Notes: generated from the letters alone by a model not told the origin. Numbered from the stretch's first letter, positions 43,518 to 52,275 are shown. The stretch is 64,000 bases of DNA from Leifsonia sp. AG29 (GCF_009765225.1 NZ_VMSF01000001.1:3286001-3350000); one strand, 5' to 3'. Program-made: numbers and translations.

Positions 43518-44147
43518 TCAGCGCGCGTCGACGGAAGACCTGCTGAACAGGCGCCTCAGTGCGCGGTGCAGGGGGTCGGCGAGGAAGAGCAGGAAGAGCC
43601 AGAACATCCCTACGGCGGGGACCGTGACGGCCAGCGCGAGCGCGAGGGCCATGAGGACGACCTCGGCGATGCCGCGCGTGCGGTCGATGTCCGAGCGCGC
43701 CTCCTCGCTCATGAGCTCCGGATTGCGCCAGAGGGAGATGGCGATCAGCTGCGAGGCCACCGTGGCCAGCAGCAGATTGCCGATGTAGAGCCCATAGATG
43801 TCCGGCCGCTCCCCCTGGCCGTTCGACAGCAGATTCGCCGTGAACGGGATCGCCACGATGGCGAACAGCCAGAGGAAGTTCGACCAGACGACCGGCACGG
43901 AGTAGCTGCGGACGGATTCGAAGATGCGATGGTGCACCACCCAGAACCGGGCGATCACCGCGAACGAGACGACGAACGCGAAGACCTGCCACCAGTCGTC
44001 CTGGAGGAACTTCTGCAGCGAGCGGTCACCGATGTGGGCGGCCGCGTCGACGAGCGGCAGGATCAGCAGCGTGATCGCGATGGCGACCGTCGCGTCCGAG
44101 AAGTTGACGAGCCGGTCGAGCCCCCGTTCGGTCCTGATCTGCGCCAT
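43518..44147 (-). CDS. TMEM175-family (DUF1211) potassium channel-like protein
   Basis: This 209-residue protein has six predicted helices and the characteristic RLVNFSDATVAIAITLLILP of the first helix, the FSD motif of bacterial TMEM175. Bacterial TMEM175 forms tetrameric K+-permeable channels. ATG 44147. Confidence 0.82.
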   Translation of the reverse strand: MAQIRTERGLDRLVNFSDATVAIAITLLILPLVDAAAHIGDRSLQKFLQDDWWQVFAFVVSFAVIARFWVVHHRIFESVRSYSVPVVWSNFLWLFAIVAIPFTANLLSNGQGERPDIYGLYIGNLLLATVASQLIAISLWRNPELMSEEARSDIDRTRGIAEVVLMALALALAVTVPAVGMFWLFLLFLADPLHRALRRLFSRSSVDAR

Positions 44148-44186
44148 TCCGACATTCTGCCCGCAAGCGCGGTCCGGGAGGGAGGC

Positions 44187-44762
44187 TCAGCCCAGCGCGC
44201 CCAGGAACTCCTCGACCGTCGTGACGGTCGCGCCTCCTCGGGGGAACACCTTCTCGGTCAGCACGCGGTGCACCTCGGGGTCCGAGTCCCAGCAGCCGTC
44301 CTCCAGAACCACGATCCGGTAGTCCATGTCGGAGGCGTCGCGAACGGTGGTGAGGACCACGCCGGAGGTCGCGACACCGGCGAGAACGAGGGTGTCGATC
44401 CCGCGGGCGTCCAGCTGGGCCTTGAGGTCGGTGGTGCCGAACGGGCCGACGCGCTTCTTGCGGACGACGATGTCTCCCTCGGCAGGCGCGATGGCGTCGA
44501 TGATCTGCGTCCCGGGGCCGGCGGCGTTCAGCCGCTCGGCCGCGCCCGCGAAGCGCGACGTGGGCGGGATCGTCGACGCCTCCTCCGCGGTGAGCGCGAC
44601 CCGGACGTAGCCGACCGTGAGGCCGGCAGCGCGGGCCGCGTCGCGCGCTCGGACCAGCGGGGACACGAAGCCGTCGACGTCCGGGTGACGGGAGACGATC
44701 CCGTTCTGGAGGTCCATCAGGAGGAGCGCCGTGGTCGCGGGGGTCGGGAGGAGATCGTTCAT
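44187..44762 (-). CDS. Isochorismatase-fold protein lacking the catalytic cysteine
   Basis: This 191-residue protein has the isochorismatase/nicotinamidase fold with the usual Asp (LLLMDLQNG) and Lys (RKKRVGPF), but the cysteine position reads GVATSGVVLTT instead of a cysteine-containing loop such as TSGCV. It is therefore either a non-cysteine hydrolase like PhzD or a binding protein. Confidence 0.8.
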   Translation of the reverse strand: MNDLLPTPATTALLLMDLQNGIVSRHPDVDGFVSPLVRARDAARAAGLTVGYVRVALTAEEASTIPPTSRFAGAAERLNAAGPGTQIIDAIAPAEGDIVVRKKRVGPFGTTDLKAQLDARGIDTLVLAGVATSGVVLTTVRDASDMDYRIVVLEDGCWDSDPEVHRVLTEKVFPRGGATVTTVEEFLGALG

Positions 44763-44829
44763 ATACCTAAAGTACCCGCGGGCCGGGTCGGCGCGGCTCG
44801 AGCGGGCTCGCGCTCGGGCACCTGCGTGG

Positions 44830-45066
44830 CTAGAGGCCGAGCGACTTCTTGATGAGCGCCTCCGCGTCGGACGTGCCCGCCGCCTGCTCGGTCGCCTCCT
44901 GGTTGGCCGCGGTGACCGCCTTCACGACCTCGTCCCGCTGGATGCGGATGCCGCGCGGCGCGTCGATGCCGATCCGGATGCCGTCCCCTCGCGCATCGAG
45001 GATCGTCACGACGATGTCGTCACCGATCAGCACCCGCTCACCGGGCTTCCGCGTCAGAACCAGCAC
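44830..45066 (-). CDS. csrA: Carbon storage regulator CsrA
   Basis: This 78-residue protein has the typical CsrA sequence: MLVLTRKPGERVLIGDDI at the N-terminus and GIDAPRGIRIQRDEV with the RNA-binding arginine. CsrA blocks translation by binding GGA hairpins and in Gram-positive bacteria controls flagellin together with FliW. It is the last gene of the fliO-to-csrA unit and overlaps the end of the preceding gene by 29 nt. Confidence 0.93.
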   Translation of the reverse strand: MLVLTRKPGERVLIGDDIVVTILDARGDGIRIGIDAPRGIRIQRDEVVKAVTAANQEATEQAAGTSDAEALIKKSLGL

Positions 45067-45994
45067 GGCCCCAGCCTATCCGGCGCGGTTGCTCCTGGGC
45101 GGCGGTTATCCACAGGCGCGCGCCTCCGCGCCGCCCTGAGCCGTCACGTGTGGCCCTCTCGGCCGCCGGATCTCGTACTGAGGGGGCCACAAGCGACTGT
45201 TCAACGGGTGAGGGGGAGGGGGGCGCGTCGAGCCACAGCACCGGGAGGCCGAGCTGGTGCACCGTTTCCGGGGTCTGCGTAGCGGCGGCACCGCTGGCTG
45301 CGACGGCATCCACGGCGAGCACCTCGTCGAGGGCTCGGACCCAGACCGTGGTGTCGTCGTGCTTCCGCGACACGTCGACCGCCGCCCAGACCTGGTCGGG
45401 AGCGATCGCCGCGAGATCGGCTGCCGCGGCGGCGATCCCGTTCGGCGCCTCCAGCGCGAAGACGCCCACCACGGGGATTTCACGTCGCACACCGTCGGCG
45501 CGCGCCGCCAGCGCCCCGCGGCGGTCGCCGACCGGCTGGACCTCGGCCCCCGCGCCGGCCGACATCGCGAGCACGGCCGCCGCCGCCGAGGCCTCGTGGC
45601 CGAGCCCGACGACCAGCGTCAGATCGCCCCGTCCGCGCAACCGGTCCGGCGGAGGACCCGCCGTCGGACGAAGCTCGGTCTGCGATTCCGGCCCCGCAGA
45701 TGTCGTCGACCCCGCCCTCACGTCCGCGCCGGCTGACGCCGGCAGCCCACCCACGTCCGCGCCGGCTGACGCCGGCAACCCACCCGCGTCCCCCGGAGCC
45801 GTCGACGCAGCCTCCGCTGACCCCGCGCCACCGGGCACGACCGACCCCGCACCCGGCGCCACCCCACCCGGCGCATCCACCGCCCGCACCAGATCATCCA
45901 GGATCGCCGCGAACGCCGCCGACGACGTCGAGACCGCGGGGAGCACCTCCTCGTCGCCGGGCGAGACCCACTCAGGCCGCGATCGACTCCGCAC
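45038..45994 (-). CDS. FlhF-like protein without a P-loop, with repeat-derived C-terminus
   Basis: This protein of about 318 residues lies directly after flhA, the position of flhF in many flagellar clusters. It has a Pro/Gly/Ala-rich linker with a duplicated ~12-residue segment (GGLPASAGADV), then a domain with strands like LTLVVGLGHEASAAAAVLA, WAAVDVSRKHDDTTVWV and AVAASGAAATQTPETVHQLG, reminiscent of the end of FlhF, but no GxxxxGKT P-loop. The last ~55 residues are read through a copy of the DnaA-box repeat. The start is GTG 45994, overlapping flhA by 23 nt; GTGs further in are possible. Confidence 0.6.
   Translation of the reverse strand: MRSRSRPEWVSPGDEEVLPAVSTSSAAFAAILDDLVRAVDAPGGVAPGAGSVVPGGAGSAEAASTAPGDAGGLPASAGADVGGLPASAGADVRAGSTTSAGPESQTELRPTAGPPPDRLRGRGDLTLVVGLGHEASAAAAVLAMSAGAGAEVQPVGDRRGALAARADGVRREIPVVGVFALEAPNGIAAAAADLAAIAPDQVWAAVDVSRKHDDTTVWVRALDEVLAVDAVAASGAAATQTPETVHQLGLPVLWLDAPPSPSPVEQSLVAPSVRDPAAERATRDGSGRRGGARLWITAAQEQPRRIGWGRAGSDAEAR
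45106..45204 (-). repeat. DnaA-box hairpin element, copy 3 (inverted)
   Basis: A perfect TTATCCACA (45106-45114), then arms TGAGCCGTCACGTGTGGCCC (45137-45156) and GGGCCACAAGCGACTGTTCA (45184-45203). Reverse orientation relative to the copies at 8021 and 11367. It lies within the 3' part of the FlhF-like reading frame. Confidence 0.75.
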
Positions 45995-48029
45995 CGCGGA
46001 TCACCCCCACCGTCTCGATCGTCGCCGCGACCGCGGTGACCTCCTGGTACGACAGCACGGCGAGGCCGGAGACCTGCCCGGCCGCGAGCCGGCGGATCGC
46101 GGGGCGGAGGGCGGGCGCGCACACGAGCACCGCTGACACGCCGGCATCGTCGAGCTGGGCGGCGGTCTGCTTGACCGAGCCGAGCACCTGCTCGAGCCGG
46201 AACGGGTCGAGCACGATCTGGGTCCCGGACTCGGAGGGGCGCAGCCCTTCGAGCATGGCCTGCTCGAGGCCCGGGTCGATCATGATGACGCGCAGCGTCC
46301 CGTCTTCGAGGTGCGGCGCCACGATCGCCGGACCCAGGGCCGAGCGCGCCGCCTCCACGAGCCCCTCCGGGTCGTTCGAGACCTTGGCGCGCAGGGCGAG
46401 CGCCTCCAGGATCCGCGGCAGGTCGTTGATCGGGACCTGCTCGGCGAGGAGGCCCTGCAGCACCCGCTGGATCTCCGCGAGCGACAGCAGATTCGGGATG
46501 AGCTCCTCCACCGCCGGGGCGTTCACCTGCTTGACGCCCTCGGTCAGCAGGCGCACGTCCTCGCGGGTCAGCAGCCGGGCCGCGTTGGAGGTGATGATCG
46601 CCGAGAGGTGCGTGATGAGCACGGAGACGCGGTCGATGACCGTCGCACCGCCGAGCTCCGCGCTGTGCCGCATCTCGGAGGGCGTCCACTTGGCCGGGAG
46701 GCCGAACACGGGCTCGATCGTCGGCGTGCCGGGGAGTCCCTCCAGGTTGTCGCCGAGGGCGAGCACGCGGCCGGCCGGAGCCTGCCCGCGCCCCGCCTCC
46801 ACCCCGGCGATCTTGATGACGTACGTCGCGGGCGGGAGCTCGGCGGAGTCGCGCGTCCGCACGGGAGGCACGATGAGGCCGAGCTCGAGGGCGATCTTGC
46901 GGCGGAGCGCGCGGATCCGGGCGAGCAGGTCGTCGGAGGCGCCGCTCACGATGTCGACGAGGTCGGGCGCGAGGGTGATCTCGAGCGCGTGGACGCGCAT
47001 CTGCTCGATCAGGTCCTCCGGCGTCTCCGGGCGGGTCGCCGACGCGGCGGCCGTCTGCTGCGCCTGCGCCTTCTTCTTGACCGCTTCGGCCGTCTTGAGG
47101 CGCTGGGCGGCGAAGATCAGCAGAGCTCCGACCAGGACGAACGGGATCGGCGGCATCCCCGGGATAAGCGCCAGGACGACCGCCGCGCAGCCCGCGATCA
47201 TGAGGGCGTTGCGCGACTGGCTGAGCTGGCCGCTCGCCGTCGTGCCCATGTCGCTCTCGGCGTTCGAGCGCGTCACGATCATGCCCGTCGACACCGCCAT
47301 GAGGAGGGCCGGGATCTGGGTGACGAGGCCGTCGCCGATGGTGAGGAGGGTGTACGAGTTGACGGCGTCGCCGATCTGCATGCCGCGCTGGATCATCCCG
47401 ATGGCGATCCCGCCGACCACGTTGATGACGATGATCAGGATGCCCGCGATCGCGTCGCCCTTGACGAACTTGGAGGCGCCGTCCATGGCGCCGTAGAAGT
47501 CCGCCTCGGCCGACACCTCCGCCCGCCGGGCCCGCGCCTGCTCCTCCGTGATGAGGCCAGCGTTGAGGTCGGCGTCGATCGCCATCTGCTTGCCGGGCAT
47601 GGCGTCGAGGGTGAAGCGGGCGCCGACCTCGGCGACCCGCTCGGCGCCCTTCGTGACGACGATGAACTGGATCACGATCAGGATCAGGAACACCACCGCG
47701 CCGATGATGACCGACCCGCCGACGGCGACGTGCCCGAACGCCTGGATCACCTGCCCGGCGAAGCCCTCGCCGAGCACGAGACGCGTCGACGCCACGTTCA
47801 GGCCCAGCCGGAACAGGGTGGCGACCAGCAGGAGGGACGGGAACACCGAGAAGTCGAGCGGCTTCTTGACGAACATCGTCGTCAGGAGGATCACCAGCGC
47901 CAGCATGATGTTGACGATGATCAGCGTGTCGAGCAGCCACGCGGGCACCGGCACGACGAGGAGCATGACGATCCCCACCACGCCGATCGGAACGGCCACC
48001 CGGGCCGCGAGGCCCCTGTCCGGTTTCAT
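45972..48029 (-). CDS. flhA: Flagellar export-gate protein FlhA
   Basis: This 685-residue protein has the FHIPEP-family layout: about eight N-terminal transmembrane helices, the signature RLGLNVASTRLVLGEGFAG (about residues 66-84) and a soluble C-terminal docking domain. It forms the nonameric cytoplasmic ring of the flagellar export gate. ATG 48029 overlaps the flhB stop codon by 4 nt. Confidence 0.95.
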   Translation of the reverse strand: MKPDRGLAARVAVPIGVVGIVMLLVVPVPAWLLDTLIIVNIMLALVILLTTMFVKKPLDFSVFPSLLLVATLFRLGLNVASTRLVLGEGFAGQVIQAFGHVAVGGSVIIGAVVFLILIVIQFIVVTKGAERVAEVGARFTLDAMPGKQMAIDADLNAGLITEEQARARRAEVSAEADFYGAMDGASKFVKGDAIAGILIIVINVVGGIAIGMIQRGMQIGDAVNSYTLLTIGDGLVTQIPALLMAVSTGMIVTRSNAESDMGTTASGQLSQSRNALMIAGCAAVVLALIPGMPPIPFVLVGALLIFAAQRLKTAEAVKKKAQAQQTAAASATRPETPEDLIEQMRVHALEITLAPDLVDIVSGASDDLLARIRALRRKIALELGLIVPPVRTRDSAELPPATYVIKIAGVEAGRGQAPAGRVLALGDNLEGLPGTPTIEPVFGLPAKWTPSEMRHSAELGGATVIDRVSVLITHLSAIITSNAARLLTREDVRLLTEGVKQVNAPAVEELIPNLLSLAEIQRVLQGLLAEQVPINDLPRILEALALRAKVSNDPEGLVEAARSALGPAIVAPHLEDGTLRVIMIDPGLEQAMLEGLRPSESGTQIVLDPFRLEQVLGSVKQTAAQLDDAGVSAVLVCAPALRPAIRRLAAGQVSGLAVLSYQEVTAVAATIETVGVIRGAESIAA

Positions 48030-49153
48030 GTGAGCCCCTCTCGCACCTGCGGTGCCCTCCTCGTCGGCGCGGGCGGCGCCTCCGGTGTCATCGTGTGGAA
48101 TCCGGCTGCCGACCCGCGCTGCTTCAGCGCCATCACGAACGCGAGCACCCGGGCGACGGCGTTGTAGAGCTCGACCGGGATCTCGTCTCCGAGGCCGCAC
48201 CCCGCGTGCAGGGCCCGGGCCAGCGGGACGTCCTTCACGATCGGCACCCGCTCCTCCTCGGCCTTCTCACGGATGCGCAGCGCGATCGCACCCGCGCCCT
48301 TGGCGACGACCCGCGGTGCGGACCGGCCCGGTTCGTAGCTGATGGCGACGGCGATGTGCGTCGGGTTCACGAGCACGACGTCCGACCCGCCGATCGCGGC
48401 GATCATGCGGTTGCGGCTCATCGCGAGCTGACGCGAGCGGCGGTGGGAGCGCACGAGCGGGTCGCCCTCGGTGTTCTTGTTCTCGTCGCGCACCTCCTGC
48501 TTGCTCATGCGCGTGTGCTTGCGGTTGCGGCGCATGACGACGAACACGTCCATCGCCGCGAGGACGAGACTCGCCCCGACCGCCGCCTGGAGGAGTCCGC
48601 CCGCGCCTCCCGAGGCGGCCGAGAGGAGGGACGCGAGCGGCATCGAGCCCGCCGTGAGCAGCACCGGCATGAGGCCCTGGACCACCAGGAACAGCCCGAT
48701 CGCGACGACGCCGGACTTGAGGAGGGTCTTCGCCCCCTCCCAGAGGGAGCGCATGCCGAAGATCCGCCCGAGGCCCGCGACGAGGTTGAAGTGCTCGACG
48801 CTGCCGGTGAGCCGGCGGAAGTGGATGCCGCCCTGGACGGCGGCGGCCCCGACCACGGCGAGCGCCCCGACCGCGAGCAGAGGGCCGATCGTCGCCATGA
48901 TGCTCCCGAGACCGTCGCCCAGAGCGGCGAGGGCCTTGCCCGGGTCGGGCGCCTCGATCACCGACCGCACGGAGAAGAGCTGGTCGACGGCCGCGTCGCT
49001 CCCGCGCTGGAGGGTGAACGGGAGCATGAGCGCGGTCGCGCCGACGCCGACCCAGGCGGTCAGGTCGCTGGACTTCGACAGGCGCCCCTTGGAGCGCGCC
49101 TCCTTCATCCGCTTGTCGGTGGCCTTCTCGGTGCGTTCCTGCGCGTCGCTCAC
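48026..49153 (-). CDS. flhB: Flagellar export switch FlhB
   Basis: This 375-residue protein has four N-terminal transmembrane helices and a C-terminal cytoplasmic domain with the autocleavage motif NPTH in VLVNPTHIAVAISY. Cleavage between Asn and Pro switches export from rod/hook to filament substrates. It is coupled to fliR (upstream) and flhA (downstream) by 4-nt overlaps. Confidence 0.95.
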   Translation of the reverse strand: MSDAQERTEKATDKRMKEARSKGRLSKSSDLTAWVGVGATALMLPFTLQRGSDAAVDQLFSVRSVIEAPDPGKALAALGDGLGSIMATIGPLLAVGALAVVGAAAVQGGIHFRRLTGSVEHFNLVAGLGRIFGMRSLWEGAKTLLKSGVVAIGLFLVVQGLMPVLLTAGSMPLASLLSAASGGAGGLLQAAVGASLVLAAMDVFVVMRRNRKHTRMSKQEVRDENKNTEGDPLVRSHRRSRQLAMSRNRMIAAIGGSDVVLVNPTHIAVAISYEPGRSAPRVVAKGAGAIALRIREKAEEERVPIVKDVPLARALHAGCGLGDEIPVELYNAVARVLAFVMALKQRGSAAGFHTMTPEAPPAPTRRAPQVREGLT

Positions 49154-49911
49154 CGGCCCACCCCCAGCATGGTCTTGACGGCGGTGTCGGTCAGGCCCGA
49201 GACGACGCCCGGCAGCGCGACGAAGACGATCGCCGCGAGCACGACGGTGAGCATGATCTTGAGCGGGAAGCTGAGCGAGAACGCGTTGAGCGCGGGCGCC
49301 ACGCGGGTCAGCAGCCCGAGGCCGACGTCGGCGAGGAACAGCACGACGATCAGCGGACCGGCGATCTGCAGCGCCGAGACGAACATCTGCGTCACCCCGC
49401 CGACCATCGCCTTCACCGGGTCGGCCAGATCGATCCCCGACGCCAGCGGAACCGCGTCGAACGACCGCACGAGTCCGCCGATGATCAGCTGGTAGCCGCC
49501 CGAGGTGAAGAGGAGGGCCAGCGCCGTCACCTGGAACATCCGCGTGAACTGGGCGCCGTTCACCATCGACTGCGGGTCGAACGCCTGCGCGAGCTGGAAT
49601 CCGCCGAACAGGTCGACGAGGCTCCCGGCGGACTGGATCGCGGCGAAGACGAGGAAGACGAGGAACCCGAGCGTGGCGCCGACGGCCAGCTCGCGCACCA
49701 GGTCGAGGAGGAAGACCCCGATGTCGCCCGTGTGGTAGCCGGCGCCGACGCGCGGGGCCACGGCGACCGCGAGCCCGATCGCGAGCATGCCCTTCACCTG
49801 GGCGGGGAACCCGTTGTACGAGAAGGGAGGCGCGATCACGAGGAAGGCGACCATGCGCAGCGAGGCCAGCGCGATCGCCTCGATGGCCGAGAGGTCGATG
49901 GGGATGCTCAT
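49150..49911 (-). CDS. fliR: Flagellar export-gate protein FliR
   Basis: This 253-residue integral membrane protein has six to seven helices and the FliR-type segments PFSYNGFPAQVKGMLAIG and FGGFQLAQAFDPQ. It joins FliP and FliQ in the export channel. ATG 49911 overlaps the fliQ stop by ATGA. Confidence 0.94.
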   Translation of the reverse strand: MSIPIDLSAIEAIALASLRMVAFLVIAPPFSYNGFPAQVKGMLAIGLAVAVAPRVGAGYHTGDIGVFLLDLVRELAVGATLGFLVFLVFAAIQSAGSLVDLFGGFQLAQAFDPQSMVNGAQFTRMFQVTALALLFTSGGYQLIIGGLVRSFDAVPLASGIDLADPVKAMVGGVTQMFVSALQIAGPLIVVLFLADVGLGLLTRVAPALNAFSLSFPLKIMLTVVLAAIVFVALPGVVSGLTDTAVKTMLGVGR

Positions 49912-50186
49912 CAGCCGCCGCCGAGGAGGGACGGGATCTGCTGGAACAGCACGTGCGTGAACGAGACCAGCTCGCTGATCATCCACTGTCCGCAGATGAT
50001 GAGCGCCACGGCGACCGCCGCCGCCTTCGGGACGAACGAGAGCGTCACCTCCTGGATCTGGGTGATCGACTGCACGAGCGAGATGGCGAAGCCGACGACC
50101 AGCGCGGTGATGACGATCGGCGCGGCCAGCTTCGCCGTGACCATGAGGCCCTGGAGGGCGATGTCGAGGACGGCGTTCGGGTTCAT
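49911..50186 (-). CDS. fliQ: Flagellar export-gate protein FliQ
   Basis: This 91-residue protein has two transmembrane helices and the conserved VGFAISLVQSITQIQEVTL segment. It is coupled to fliP and fliR by 4-nt overlaps. Confidence 0.94.
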   Translation of the reverse strand: MNPNAVLDIALQGLMVTAKLAAPIVITALVVGFAISLVQSITQIQEVTLSFVPKAAAVAVALIICGQWMISELVSFTHVLFQQIPSLLGGG

Positions 50187-51043
50187 CCGCCGCCCCGGTA
50201 GCTGGTGATCAGGCTCGTGATGATGAGCCCCCACCCGTCGACGAGCACGAACAGGAGGATCTTGAACGGCAGCGAGATCATGACCGGCGGGAGCATCATC
50301 ATGCCCATCGACATGAGCGCCGCCGAGACCACCATGTCGATGACGAGGAACGGCACGAAGATGACGAAGCCGATGATGAACGCGGCGCGCAGCTCCGAGA
50401 TCATGAACGCGGGCACGAGGGTGAGCATCGGCACGGCGGAGGCGTTCTGCGGGTTGGGGCGCCCGGCCGCGCGCGTCATGAGGGCGATGTCCTCCTCGCG
50501 GGTGTGTGCGCCCATGAAGGAGCGGAGCGGCGCCTCCGCCGCGTGGACGGCCGCGGTGAAGTCGATGTGCCCCGCGAGGTACGGCTGAACCGCGCCGTTG
50601 TTGATGTCGACGAGCACCGGGCTCATGATGAACAGGCTCAGGAACAGCGCGAGCCCGGCCAGCACCTGGTTCGGGGGGATGCTCGGGAGCGCAAGCGCAT
50701 TCCGGGTGAGGGCGAGCACCACGAAGATCTTCGTGAACGACGACATCATGAGGAGGAGCGCGGGGGCCACCGAGAGGACGGTGATGCCCACGAGCGTGAG
50801 GATCGCCGCGTTCGGGGTTCCGTTGGGGCCGTTGATGTCGAGCGTCACCCCGGAACCGCCCGTCGCGCCTCCCGGGCCGCCCGGACCCGACGGCGTCGGG
50901 ACGGGCGTCGGCACCGCGTGCGCCGCCGCGGCCGAGACGAGCACCAGCGCTCCGGCGATCAGAACGACGAGGGCGCCGGCCACGGCCAGACGCGGGAGGG
51001 ACGGGACGATGCGGGAGACGGCCCCCGGCATCCGCGCCGTCAC
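50183..51043 (-). CDS. fliP: Flagellar export-gate protein FliP
   Basis: This protein of about 286 residues has an N-terminal signal-like helix, a Pro/Gly-rich linker, then the FliP core: SSFTKIFVVLALTRNALAL, PPNQVLAGLALFLSLFIM and a C-terminal LPFKILLFVLVDGW. It forms the pentameric pore of the export gate. GTG 51043 overlaps the fliO stop by 4 nt (GTGA). Confidence 0.94.
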   Translation of the reverse strand: MTARMPGAVSRIVPSLPRLAVAGALVVLIAGALVLVSAAAAHAVPTPVPTPSGPGGPGGATGGSGVTLDINGPNGTPNAAILTLVGITVLSVAPALLLMMSSFTKIFVVLALTRNALALPSIPPNQVLAGLALFLSLFIMSPVLVDINNGAVQPYLAGHIDFTAAVHAAEAPLRSFMGAHTREEDIALMTRAAGRPNPQNASAVPMLTLVPAFMISELRAAFIIGFVIFVPFLVIDMVVSAALMSMGMMMLPPVMISLPFKILLFVLVDGWGLIITSLITSYRGGG

Positions 51044-51471
51044 CGCTTGACGCGCACCGCCGAACCCGCCTGACGCCACGTTGCCGGGGACAGGATCGAG
51101 CCTTTGAGTGCCTCGTCGAAGAGCGAGGCGCGTCCCTGCGCCGTGAGGAAGTCGGCATCCTGCCTGGGGGGTGTGGAGAGCGGTGTGACCGTCGCGGTCT
51201 TCTCGGCGTCCGCCTCCTGCGGACGCGGGCCGCTCTGCAGCACGCTGACCTGCCGCTCGGTGACGCCGAGAACGAAGCGGTCACCGTCGACGTCCACGAC
51301 GACCACGGAGGCCTTCGGTCCGATGCCCTGCCGGCCGACGACCGACACGGCGTTGCCGCGGCGCGACCGGCCGGAGCGCCCCTTCGTCAGCCTGCGCTGC
51401 ACGAACCACAGCACCCCGACGATCACGCCGAGGACGACGAGCACCCGGAGGGCGACGAACAGGGTGTCCAC
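51040..51471 (-). CDS. fliO: Flagellar assembly protein FliO
   Basis: This 143-residue protein has one N-terminal transmembrane helix (about 4-20) and a cytoplasmic domain with GRQGIGPKASVVVVDVDGDRF, typical of FliO, which helps assemble FliP. GTG 51471 is 7 nt after the GCCGATAGT box, implying a leaderless start; it heads the unit fliO-fliP-fliQ-fliR-flhB-flhA-FlhF-like-csrA. Confidence 0.88.
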   Translation of the reverse strand: MDTLFVALRVLVVLGVIVGVLWFVQRRLTKGRSGRSRRGNAVSVVGRQGIGPKASVVVVDVDGDRFVLGVTERQVSVLQSGPRPQEADAEKTATVTPLSTPPRQDADFLTAQGRASLFDEALKGSILSPATWRQAGSAVRVKR

Positions 51472-51478
51472 GGGCTCG

Positions 51479-51506
51479 ACTATCGGCCGCTCCGGGCGCA
51501 CCGTTA
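51479..51506 (-). promoter_or_regulatory. Flagellar-type promoter before fliO
   Basis: On the minus strand TAACGG (51501-51506) is followed after 13 nt by GCCGATAGT (51479-51487), 7 nt before the fliO GTG. Same signature as before fliM and flbD. Confidence 0.7.
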
Positions 51507-51534
51507 GCGCCGGCCGGCGTGGGATGCTCTGACC

Positions 51535-52275
51535 GTGGACATCGAGATGGCGTACATCCCCGCCGGCACGGTCACCCTGCACGATGCCCGGCTGAAGCGG
51601 CGCTGGAGCGTGGACCTGGAGTCGTTCGAACTGGGCGTCTTCCCGGTCACCGAGGAGCTGGTGGCCGAGCTCATCGGCGAGCCCTCGGCGCACCCGCGCC
51701 GGCCCGCGACGGGTGTCAGCTGGCTCCGCGCCACCCGGATCTGCAACGCCGCCTCCGAGTGGGAGGGGGTGGACCCCGCCTACAGCTTCGACGGCGAGGA
51801 GGTCAACTGGCACGTCGACGCCGACGGCTACCGTCTCCCGACCGAGGCGGAGTGGGAGCACGCCTGCCGCGCCGGCTCGACGGCCCCGCACTACGGTCCG
51901 CTCACCGAGGTCGCCTGGACCAGCGCCGACGGCCTCACCGCTCCCTCCGATGTCGGCCACAAGCTCCCGAACCTCAACGGGCTGTTCGACACGCTCGGCA
52001 ACGTCTGGGAGTGGTGCTGGGACCACCTCGACCCGGCCCGCTACGGCGACTACCGGGTGTTCCGCGGCGGAGGCTTCGCCGACGACGCCTGGAGCGTCCG
52101 CGCCTCCGTCCGCCGGGGCGGGTCGCCCCGCACGACGCACGAGGACCTCGGGTTCCGCCTCGCGCGCGGCGGCTTCGACGCCGTGGACGCCGCTCAGGGC
52201 TGGTCTGCGCAGGCCGACCTCGAGCGCGCGGCGATGGAGGGACCCCTCCCGCCCGGCTGGACGCCGCGGCGCTGA
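51535..52275 (+). CDS. SUMF1 (formylglycine-generating enzyme-like) domain protein
   Basis: This 246-residue protein has the SUMF1/FGE-sulfatase fold: YIPAGTVTLHD, FPVTEELV, GVSWLRATRICN, YRLPTEAEWEHACRAG, NGLFDTLGNVWEWCWDHL, FRGGGFAD and a late GFRLAR. The catalytic cysteine pair of true formylglycine-generating enzymes is not evident, so it is probably a carbohydrate- or ligand-binding relative. It lies on the opposite strand between fliN and fliO. GTG 51535 follows GATGCT by 6 nt. Confidence 0.82.
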   Translation: MDIEMAYIPAGTVTLHDARLKRRWSVDLESFELGVFPVTEELVAELIGEPSAHPRRPATGVSWLRATRICNAASEWEGVDPAYSFDGEEVNWHVDADGYRLPTEAEWEHACRAGSTAPHYGPLTEVAWTSADGLTAPSDVGHKLPNLNGLFDTLGNVWEWCWDHLDPARYGDYRVFRGGGFADDAWSVRASVRRGGSPRTTHEDLGFRLARGGFDAVDAAQGWSAQADLERAAMEGPLPPGWTPRR

